A stretch of DNA of 64,000 nt from Sphingomonas natans (GTDB lineage: Bacteria > Pseudomonadota > Alphaproteobacteria > Sphingomonadales > Sphingomonadaceae): positions 186,001 to 250,000 of the forward strand of contig NZ_JAUOTP010000002.1 in the NCBI RefSeq assembly GCF_030546695.1, read 5' to 3'. The notes under the pieces were generated by a model that was not told where the DNA came from, did no database searches, and was given only the letters and a program-made list of their open reading frames with translations. Below, one piece after another: positions 1-9,500 of this stretch (position 1 is the stretch's first letter; each line of letters starts with the position of its first letter). Both the position numbers and the translations under genes were made by a program.

Positions 1-263
1 CTGGCACAACTGCCAGTAGCCTCATCCAGCACTGTCGTGGCCGCCGGCCGTATCGAGGATCCCGTCCCCGGGAATATTGCCAGGAGGGCGGCTGCGGCGT
101 CCATCCTACCGGCAGCGCGGTGCGAACCATGTCCGCGGCATAACATTTCTGCGCCACGATGGCGCGTTCCCGACATCATCGCGATCACCCTTCGGCCCTC
201 GATATGTGTCTGGTTTGTGTCTACAATCTCGCGACGGTCCGTGTCACGACTTGGGAGAGGATT

Positions 264-1910
264 GTGGCAGAATACGATTATCCGGGCTCAAGCCCCACCT
301 ATGGCGTTACCGTGGAAAGCGGCGACGTGATGAGGATATTGTCCAACGGTTATGCATCGTCGATCACGATCAACCAGGGCGGGATCCAGTACATACAAGG
401 CGGCGATGCTCTTGGCGTGACGGTGAATAGCGGCGGGGCCGCGCAGGTCGATTCAGGCCACGCCTCAAGCGTTACTATCAACACCGGCGGTGTTGTGCAC
501 GTCGATGGCGGGCGGATCGACAATCCCTATATAAACGGAGGAACTCTGTATGTAGGCGCCGGCGCGACGGAAGCGCAGGCGAACGTTGCGCACGGGGGCA
601 CAGAGTATTTAGGCGGCAGCACGATCGCTGCGACGGCATATGACGGGGGGCGCATTGTCCTTGATCAGCCCGGCTATCAGGGCGACACGGTTACGACCGC
701 CAGCCTGACACCCAATTATATCGGATTGCTTACGATCAACGGTGGGGGAACGCTGGAGATCAAGAATGGGGTTACCTCGGGGCTTTACCTCCAAGGGGGG
801 AACGTCGTCATCGATCCGGTGCGGTATGACAGCTCGGTGACGGGTAGTTACGATCGGCAGATTGGCATTCTTACGATCCAGGGAAGCACAGCGTCGTACC
901 GACTACATGTTTTCGACCAGCAGAATCTCGGATTCAGCCTGTCTGCCGATCCATCCGGTGCGGTAAGCGTCGCTGCCGTGCAACGGCCGGTCTGTTTCTT
1001 ACCCGGCACCCGCATTGCCACCTCGACCGGGTACATCGCGGTCGAAGCAATTGTCCCTGGACAGTTCGTCCGCACCAGCGACGGCCGCGATCGCCGCGTG
1101 GTCTGGGTAGGGGGCGGACATGTCTCAGGGAGGGACACCGATCATCCGATTATCGTTCGGCGTGGAGCGTTCGGCGACGGGGCCCCCTTCGCAGATCTCA
1201 GTGTGACTTCAGGCCACTCGTTCCTGGTCGATGGGCTGCTCATCCCTATTGGCCAATTAGTGAACGGCACGTCCATCGCACGGCAGCGCGAGATCACGTC
1301 TTATGAATATTTTCACGTCCAGCTCGAGCAGCATGCAATCCTGCTCGCCAATGGCGCCGAGGCCGAAAGCTATCGTGATGATGGCAATCGCCGCGCATTT
1401 GCGTGGAATGCCGGCGATCTGGAAGCAGACAACACGCCGTTCGCCCCGATTGTCTGCGACGGACCGTCCGTCGATTCGATATGGCAGCGCTTGGCCGCAA
1501 GAGCGGGTCTAACTTGGGATCGGCTGGATAGTGATCCCGATCTACACGTCATCGTCGGCGGTCAGCGCATTGCCCCCTCTCGCCAGCATGATGACACTTA
1601 TCTTTTCGAGATCGAGGCGTGTGGCGAGATGATTCTTGCGTCAAAGTCCGTCATTCCTGCCGAGATTGGCATGTGCAGGGATCACCGGAGGCTCGGCGTC
1701 GCGATCCGCCGCTACTGGATCGAGGATGCGACGAGCCGAGACATGGTCCCGTTTCACTCCTCGGCGCTGACCAATGGCTTCTACGCTCCTGAAGAGAAAG
1801 ACGGGATCCGATGGACGGACGGCTCCGCTGCGTTGCCGGCGCATGAGCGGCAGCAAGGCCGCCGCGTGACCCTAGGCGTCGAATTGGGCTGTCGCGCGCG
1901 CTATTTCTAG
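264..1910 (+). CDS. Hint-domain protein with AIDA-like repeats
   Basis: Predicted 548-residue surface or secreted protein. Residues about 12-140 hold six or seven imperfect repeats of 17-19 residues (for example VTVNSGGAAQVDSGHASS followed by VTINTGGVVHVDGG), the kind found in AIDA-type autotransporter passengers. Around residue 244 a Hint fold begins at CFLPGTRIATSTG, with a later SGHSFLVDG block, as in Hint_2 proteins of alphaproteobacteria. The C-terminal 150 residues contain a GFY-APE/WTDG block. No translocator barrel and no classical signal peptide are seen. I chose GTG 264 because GGGAG lies 6 nt upstream; an upstream in-frame ATG at 159 lacks this. It is convergent with the next gene. 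Autoprocessing is inferred from the family and is not shown here. Confidence 0.75.
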   Translation: MAEYDYPGSSPTYGVTVESGDVMRILSNGYASSITINQGGIQYIQGGDALGVTVNSGGAAQVDSGHASSVTINTGGVVHVDGGRIDNPYINGGTLYVGAGATEAQANVAHGGTEYLGGSTIAATAYDGGRIVLDQPGYQGDTVTTASLTPNYIGLLTINGGGTLEIKNGVTSGLYLQGGNVVIDPVRYDSSVTGSYDRQIGILTIQGSTASYRLHVFDQQNLGFSLSADPSGAVSVAAVQRPVCFLPGTRIATSTGYIAVEAIVPGQFVRTSDGRDRRVVWVGGGHVSGRDTDHPIIVRRGAFGDGAPFADLSVTSGHSFLVDGLLIPIGQLVNGTSIARQREITSYEYFHVQLEQHAILLANGAEAESYRDDGNRRAFAWNAGDLEADNTPFAPIVCDGPSVDSIWQRLAARAGLTWDRLDSDPDLHVIVGGQRIAPSRQHDDTYLFEIEACGEMILASKSVIPAEIGMCRDHRRLGVAIRRYWIEDATSRDMVPFHSSALTNGFYAPEEKDGIRWTDGSAALPAHERQQGRRVTLGVELGCRARYF

Positions 1911-2008
1911 CGGTGCGTCAATTGATTGGGCGACACCGCGCCAACGGCTGCCCCTGTTATTTTAACGCCGATGTGTGTCCACCTGTGAGATTGGCCATCT
2001 TGCAGATG

Positions 2009-2033
2009 GACGCCGCGTGTCATCGTCGGCGTC
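2009..2033. terminator. Inverted repeat between convergent genes
   Basis: A perfect 7-bp inverted repeat (GACGCCG / CGGCGTC) with an 11-nt loop fills the end of the gap between the Hint gene and the convergent FkbM gene. On the plus strand it is followed by TTAAATT rather than a true T run, so it is only a weak terminator candidate. Confidence 0.3.
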
Positions 2034-2954
2034 TTAAATTCGCCGAAGCAGGACTCCCTGTTGATAGCCAAGCCCGATCAGGTCATCGTTGCTGACACGC
2101 TGAGGCACACCCGACGAAAGAACAAACGGCTCGAGACCCATAGCCGAAATGTCGCGGACGAACGCGGCGATATCGAAGCCGGCCAGACGGATCTGGTCGG
2201 GCGCCCATTCCATGACGATCTGGAGTTGTGGGTTGGCCGTGATTGTTGCCCGTGCGCCCGCCAGCGCGAGAGGCTCGGCGCCTTCGACATCGATCTTCAT
2301 AAAATCGACCCGCCCAGAGAGATGATCGAGCAAGCCGTCGATACGGATCATCGACACCTGGAATGCTTCCTCAGGCGGTTCACGCATTTCACGCGTGAAC
2401 TCGTCGCCGCATGCCGCCACGCTCGTATTGCCGGCTCGCCCCACGCGATGAAACAGTGTCAACTCGCCTTCGCGGTCGCTCGCAGCGACGTTCCATACCG
2501 CGCTCCGTTCATGCAACGCATTAATAAGAATGTTGTCGGCGGCCAGTGCGTGCACGAAAGGATTGGGTTCTAGGGCAATCACTTTTCCATCAAGTGCGTA
2601 CTTGGCCATGAGGCAGGTGAAGTAGCCCAGGTTCGCGCCGACATCGATGCAATGGCTGTCGGGCTTGATCTCGCGCACAAAAAAAGAAGTGAGGTCGGGC
2701 TCGTAACGGCCTTCTGCAATCAGCCAGGGGCTAATGAGCTTGTCGTCGGCGTGAACGTATAAAATAAAGATGTGCACACCGGCGATGATTCGGAGGAGCA
2801 CGCGATTATTGCCGACGTACGTGGCACTACTGCCGAGGCTGATGTGATCCAGACGCGCGACGATGTCATGCAGCCGCTGAAGCCGGCGTTCCGCCCTCAC
2901 GCTTGGGAACAGCCCCCCTGCCTTCCGGACGACCGAACGCAATGTCAAAACCAA
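2034..2954 (-). CDS. FkbM family methyltransferase
   Basis: Predicted 306-residue SAM-dependent O-methyltransferase of the FkbM family. Motif I is HCIDVGANLGYF at residues about 101-112, followed by the acidic EPNP block. The family signature MKIDVEGAE lies near residues 222-230. The substrate is unknown; a capsule sugar hydroxyl is likely from context. The N-terminal 90 residues are not assigned to a domain. The start used is TTG with a purine-rich stretch upstream; a later start is possible. It stands alone on the minus strand, divergent from the PKS operon. Similar FkbM proteins occur four more times in the window. Confidence 0.8.
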   Translation of the reverse strand: MVLTLRSVVRKAGGLFPSVRAERRLQRLHDIVARLDHISLGSSATYVGNNRVLLRIIAGVHIFILYVHADDKLISPWLIAEGRYEPDLTSFFVREIKPDSHCIDVGANLGYFTCLMAKYALDGKVIALEPNPFVHALAADNILINALHERSAVWNVAASDREGELTLFHRVGRAGNTSVAACGDEFTREMREPPEEAFQVSMIRIDGLLDHLSGRVDFMKIDVEGAEPLALAGARATITANPQLQIVMEWAPDQIRLAGFDIAAFVRDISAMGLEPFVLSSGVPQRVSNDDLIGLGYQQGVLLRRI

Positions 2955-3530
2955 AGGCCCTACCCTTCCCAGCGGTTTAGTACTTCAGAACGGTTCAAGC
3001 TCGCATTATTTGACTAATCAGCGGCGCGGGCAGAGAAATGCCATAAACTGGCTCGGACCCGCCTAGCAACTCCTTCATACCCTTTGCTGCGGTATTGCCA
3101 AATGGCACGCCCGTGGCACCGATAGGCTCGCCCACCGCTGGATAGCGGAACGACTCTTGCGCAATCCCGCATCACGGCGCCAGCGCTCACGATGCGGCTG
3201 TTTAGCTGATTGCGGATCACCACTGCGCCTCTTCAATATCGCCGCCCACGCTCTGCGGAGCTTCCACTTAGTCCAGCTTGGCTTTGACGATGTGGTCGTT
3301 GCTACTTTCGCCGCCGCAAGGCGGACGAAAGGGCACTGCCCGTGTGCTCAGCTTAACCATCGCGGAACCAGCCCGCCCTGGTCAGCGCTTAATCAGACCG
3401 AACGAAGGACGATCTCTGGACGGCACCTTTATAACACGCGCCAGCAGGGATAATTCAGCGACCGGGCGTAGCAAGCTAGCTCGCATGGGTTGCCGCTGGA
3501 GAGCGCTCCGCTATAGCACCTTCAATAAGT
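2955..3530. promoter_or_regulatory. Divergent intergenic region before the PKS operon
   Basis: About 576 nt without a credible gene, separating the divergent FkbM and PKS genes, so promoters for both should lie here. It holds a strong hairpin (3305-3331) and a weaker one at 3135-3148 (CCGCT-GGAT-AGCGG). I could not identify -35/-10 boxes with confidence. Confidence 0.5.
3305..3331 (+). other. Strong hairpin with GCAA tetraloop upstream of PKS
   Basis: CTTTCG+CCGCC pairs with GGCGG+CGAAAG around a GCAA tetraloop, giving an 11-bp stem with one bulged A (3325). It lies about 200 nt before the PKS start and has no T run on either side, so it is not a simple terminator. It may be a structured leader element or an intergenic palindrome. 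Confidence 0.4.
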
Positions 3531-6500
3531 ATGGCTCTGTCGGTTGAGCCGTGTCGGAGCGTCGTTTTGAATAGATCGCGTCACGATTTCGGCGTCTCGG
3601 GGGGAGACGACGAAGCCTCCCAGGCCGGAGCGATCGCGATCGTTGGCGCGGCCTGCCGTCTTCCAGGTGCGCCCGATCTGGACTCGTTCTGGCAGCTGCT
3701 GATCGAGGGCCGCGATGCCGTCACGGAGATACCGGACGATCGCTGGAACAAGGCGCAACTGCTGCACCCCGAAAAGGGTCATCGCGGTAAAGCCTATACG
3801 TTCGCGGCCGGCACACTCGGCGACGTCTCCGGCTTCGACCCCGCATTTTTTGGCATCAGTCCGCGCGAAGCGACCCAGATGGATCCGCAGCAACGCCTGC
3901 TGCTGGAGCTGGCTTATGAAGCAATCGAGGACGCCGGAATCGACATGGTCGAACTGGCCGGACGAAATGTCGGCGTGTTCGTCGGTGGATCGTCGTGGGA
4001 CTATCTGAACCTCAACGTCGCCGACGTTTCGACGACGGATCCCTACTCGATGATCGGCGTCACGCTTTCCATCCTTTCCAACCGCATATCTCACGTCTTC
4101 GACCTGCATGGGCCGAGCTTCACGATCGATACCGCCTGTTCCTCGTCACTCGTCGCGCTCCATCAGGCATGCGAAGCGATCCGTGCGGGCCAGATTGAGG
4201 CGGCTATCGTTGGCGGGGTCAGCCTATTGCTCGCGCCGCAGAGCTTCGTCGGATTCTGTGCAGCCTCGATGCTCTCTCCCAAGGGCCGCTGCCACGCGTT
4301 CGGCGCCGATGCCGATGGGTATGTACGCTCCGAGGGCGGCGGCATCGTTATCCTCAAGCCGCTGGCGGATGCGATCGCCGCGGGCGACCCGGTCCGCGCG
4401 GTGATTCGCGGCACTGGCGTCAATTCAGATGGGCGGACGACTGGCTTATCGCTGCCGAACCGCGATGCGCAGGCCGCGTTGCTGACGCAAGTCTACGGCC
4501 GCTTCGGCATCGATCCCGAGTCTTTGTCGTATCTTGAGGCTCACGGCACCGGCACCCAGGCCGGCGATCCGATCGAGGCCAATGCGCTCGGCAGCGTTCT
4601 TGGCAGGCCGCGTACGAATCCGCTGCCGATCGGCTCGGTCAAGACTAATATCGGCCATCTTGAGGCAGGCAGCGGGATGGCCGGCCTGCTCAAGGCGATG
4701 CTGGTGGCACAGCATGGAGCGATCCCGCCTTCTCTCCACAGCGCGGCGGCCAACCCCAATATCGCGTTCGACGAGCTTAACCTGCGGCTGGCACACGATT
4801 TAGAGCCATTGCCTGAGGGGCGACGGACGATCGGTATCAATTCGTTCGGCTTCGGCGGAACCAATGCTCACGCCGTGCTTGAATCTCGTTCGCTCTTTTC
4901 CGTGGCAGAAAAGGACGTCCGCAGACCTTCTGGAGACGGAGTGCGGCGGGACGACGCGCTGGAGGTGCTTCCGCCCCTCTTATTAGCGGCTCGGTCAGAT
5001 GCTGCGCTTGTCGCTGTGGCGACACAGTGGCGCGATGTAATTCGCCGCACGGCCCATGATCGCCCCGCTCTTGCCGCCCTCTTTCGCGGCGCGGCGCGGC
5101 ACCGCAGTCAGCACAAGCGTCGCCTTGTCGCGCTTGGCGCAGACGCGAGCGAACTCGACGCTGCGTTGAGTGCGCATATTGAGACCCGTGCCCATAGCCG
5201 GCTGGTCACCAACACAGCCGTCGCGGGTAAGATCGCGTTCATCTTTTCCGGCAATGGCAGCCAATGGGCGGGCATGGCATCTGACGCCATGGCCGGCAGT
5301 GCCGCTTTCCGTAATGCGTTGAGCATGGTCGACGCGGCGCTCCGTCCTCATCTTGGCTGGTCGGTGATCGATATGCTCGCTGCGGCCGACGCAGATCGCC
5401 TGCGCAATACGGACGTAGCCCAGCCATCGCTCTTCGCCGTTCAAGTGGCGCTGACGATCGCGTTGCGCGACTATGGCATCGAGGCCCAAGCGGCCATGGG
5501 CCATTCGGTTGGCGAAGTTGCTGCTGCGTGGGCAAGCGGCGCGCTGGATCTGGAAAGTGCGGCGCGCGTGATCTCGGCGCGTAGTCGCGCTCAGCAGGCG
5601 CGCCATGGCATTGGCGCGATGGCGGTGCTCGGCTTCGGTGCAGAGAATGCAGCAAAGGCGCTAGCTGAGGCTGGATTTGACCTGCGGGGCATCGAGATCG
5701 CAGCGCATAATAGCGGGGCTGCGGTCACAGTCGCCGGTCCGATAGACGTGATCGAGGCTTTAGAAGAAGAGAGCAAAGCGCGCGGCTGGCGCTTCACGCG
5801 CCTCGATCTCGATTATGCCTTTCATAGCGCCGCGATGGATCCGATCGAGTCGGATATCCGCGCCGATCTTGCCGATCTGGCACCTGGAAAGAGCGATACG
5901 CTCTTTGTTTCCACCGTCACGGGGCAGGCGCTGGACGGCACCGAACTAGACGCCGGCTATTGGTGGCGCAACGTGCGGCAGCCCGTCCTTTTCGCAGAGG
6001 CGGCCAAGGCGCTGGTCGCGGACGGCTACCGGATCTTCGTCGAGGTCGGGCCGCATCCCGTGGTGCAAGCCTATCTGAACGATGCGCTTCGGCTGGGTGA
6101 CAAGGAAGGTCGCGTCGTGCCGACGCTCTCGCGCCGCCCGATCAAGCACGATCCGATCGCCGCCATTGCAGCGCGTGTCCACGCCGCCGGCGGAGACATT
6201 CGCGGCGGCGCCGTCTTTGCGGACATGGCCGAATTACAGGGCTTGCCCCGTTATCCCTGGCAGCGTGAGCGCTTTTGGGTGCCGCGTACCAACGAGTCGA
6301 CCGATCCTGCGACCGTGCCGTACGATCATCCATTGCTCGGCCAGCGCGTCGGTCCGCAACCGCTAGAATGGGTGCGCCATCTCGGGATCGAGCAGCTGCC
6401 ATGGCTGGCCGATCACGTTGTCGGTGGTGCGGCGGTCATGCCGGCTGCTGCGATGCTCGATCTGGCGCTGGCCGCGGCACGCCAGCGCAAGCCGGGCGCA

Positions 6501-9500
6501 CTCGCATTGGAACTGCTGGAAGTCGAGATCGGCCGCGCGCTGGTGCTCGAACCGCATGTGATGCGCGAGCTTCGCCTGCGCGTCAGTGCCGCCACCGGTG
6601 AGTTTGAATTCGCATCGCACCCGCGCCTGACCGACGATCCGTGGACGATCCACATGTCCGGTCGACTGGTGGAGAGCGATTCGCTCGCGTCGTCGGGCAG
6701 CGTAACTGCCACCGAAACTGCGGCCTCCGCACACCTTTCCGGTGCCAGCCTTTATGCGCTAGCCTCGCGTCTAGGCCTCGATTACGGCCCAGCCTTCCGG
6801 GTGGTCGACAGCATCGACATCACCGGTGAGGACAGCGCGGTCGTTCGCTTCTGCGATGCCCCCGATCTCGGCGCGGGTTATCTACTAGCCCCCAATCTGC
6901 TCGACGGCGCGCTACAGGGCCTGCTCGCGCTCGCAGCCGATCGATTGGGCGAGGATATGGGCGTACTGCCGTGGCGATTCGGCAGGATTCGGCTGCTGAC
7001 GCCCGAAGGTGCGGTGCCGGTTGAGGCGCGACTTGCCGTTACCCGCGTTGGTCCGCGTTCTGTACGCGCCAATGTCGCGTTGATCGATGCCGGCGGTGCG
7101 ATCATCGCCGAATTGGTCGATTGCTGGTTCGTGCGCGTCGCGATGAGCCGCGGCTCACGTAACGACGAGCATTACTTTCATCCTGCGCTCGTGACGAGCC
7201 AGCTCCGGGGCAGCGTTGCTGCGACAGCCGAGTTGTCGATCGCCACCGTCATTGGCTCCATAGCGGAACCAGCCGTCGAGGAAGGTCGCCTGCTCGCCGA
7301 TGCCTTCGCCTCGGCGATTGCCGCCGAGACGCTCCGCAGTTTGGTTCCCGGCTCCGGTCGGCTGTTTCCACAGGACCTGTTCCGAACTGGTCAGGTGTCT
7401 CCAGAAAGCCGCCCGCAATTTGATCAGTTGCTCCGTTGGCTCGCTGCGGACGGCCTCGCCGAACAGGATGGCGATGGATCATGGAGCTTCGCGACGCAGG
7501 ACCTTCCACCTTCTGATGCGATCCTGCGCACCCTGCTCTACGATGCGCCGCTTGCGGTGGCTGATGTGGCTTTGCTGTCGCTCGCCGGTCAGACGCTTCC
7601 GGTGTTGCTGCGAGATGGGTCCGGTGTTGCGCCAGCTTTGCCGCCCGCGCTCTGGGACCAGTTCCTCAGTGATTCCCCCTCCGGTGAAGCCGGTATTGAG
7701 GCGCTCGTTGCGGCTGTCGTCCGAGCAGTGGCGAGCCGGCCCAAAGGTCACCCCTTCCGAATTCTTGAGGTCGGTGCGCGACGCGGTCGCCTGTCGCGCG
7801 AATTGCTCCGCCGCCTCGACGATCCCGAGCTTCGTCTCGTCGCGGCAACCACCCCGGACGATTTGCCCGCGCTTGCCGAAGCACTATCCAGTGAGCCGCG
7901 CGCCGGGGCGATCGGCTGGTCCCCGGGCGAAACGCTCGACGACGACCCATTCGACCTGATCGTTGGCATGCATTCGCTGAGCCTCGCCGACGATGGCGGC
8001 GCCAATGTCGCCAGCCTTGCGGCGCCGTTGGCACCGGGCGGATTCGTGCTCCTCGCCGAGCCCGGTGCCAACCGCGTATGGCCGCTGCTGCGCCCGTTCC
8101 TCGCCCCGCCGAGCGACGCTGGTCGCTGGACGGCGCTCCTTGCACGTGCGGGTTTCGAAAGCCTGCAATCGCGCCCGATCGCGGGAGGCCTCTGGCCGAT
8201 GGATCTCATCGCAGGAAAGCTCTCCCGCGTGCAGTCCGCTGCGCCTGCCCCAACTCGCCCGATCCATGTAGTCTCGGCAGATGGTGACGAATTGGCTGAA
8301 GCCATAGCGGGTCGGGTGGATCGAGAAGTCCGCGTTTGCGGACTCGACGACATTGGCACTATCACCGGTGCTGTCGCGATCGTGTTCGGGACGCGATTGC
8401 CCAGACTCGAGGAGCGGCTAGCGCTCATTGCCGGGCTGTCGGCGCTGCCGATCGACGCAAAGCACGATATCACGCTGATCGTGCATGGCCGCGCCGACGG
8501 GGATACCGATGCGGCGGCTTTGATGGGTGCCCGACGCGTACTCGCGAACGAAGCGGCGCACGTTCGTTTGCGCCTAGTCCGTCTCGATCCCGATCTGCCG
8601 CTCGACGCGGCCGCCGCCTACGCGGCAGCGGAGCTTGCGTCGCCAGATGACGAGAACGAGATCGCGTGGACGACGCATGGGCGTGTCGTCACTCGCGTCA
8701 GGAACGGTCTGCCTGACGCAGAAGCAGTAAAGAGCGGGGCGCTCCGGCTCGCGATTCAGAGGCCAGGCTTGCTCGATTCGCTTGGCTGGCAGGAAGGTGA
8801 CGTCACTGCGCCTAAGGCGAATGAGGTGGCGATCGAAGTGAAAGCTGCCGGCCTTAACTTCAGGGATGTCATGTGGTCGATGGGCCTGCTTCCCGACGAG
8901 GCCCTGCTTGACGGCTTTGCGGGTCCGACGCTGGGCTTGGAGTGCGCAGGGCTAGTCACCGCCGTCGGTGAAGGCGTGACGGCCTTCGCGCCCGGCGATC
9001 GGGTGATGGCGTTCGCTCCTGCTTCTCTCTCAACGCGGACCGTCACCGCGGCACATGCGATTATGCGGATGCCGGCGGGCCTCGACTTCGCCGCTGCCGC
9101 AACCGTGCCGGTTGCGTTCCTTACCGTAGCCTATTCGCTAGGCCACCTCGCCCGGATCACCTCCGGCGAGACCGTGCTTGTGCACGGCGGCGCCGGCGGC
9201 GTGGGCCTCGCCGCGATCCAATATGCGCTTCATCGCGGCGCACGCGTCCTCGCAACGGCGGGCTCGCCCGCTAAGCGCGCTCTGCTCCAAAATCTTGGTG
9301 TCGAGGCGGTGCTCGACAGCCGTTCGCTGAGTTTTGGTGACGACGTGATGCGGCTGACCGGCGGAGAAGGCGTCGATGTGGTGCTCAATTCGCTGAGCGG
9401 AGAAGCGATGCGGCGCAGTCTCGGCCTTGTTAAGCCCTTCGGGCGGTTCCTGGAGCTGGGCAAGCGCGACTTCTATGAAAATAGCAGCGTAGGTTTGCGG

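Noticed and set aside
1-16. Perfect inverted repeat CTGGCA-CAAC-TGCCAG at the window start.
   Set aside because: Short stem, no T run and no context to the left; not enough to call a terminator or operator.
1-330. A plus-strand frame open from the first base to 330.
   Set aside because: It overlaps the Hint gene in another frame, is Arg/Ala-rich and looks like a high-GC shadow rather than the end of a truncated gene.
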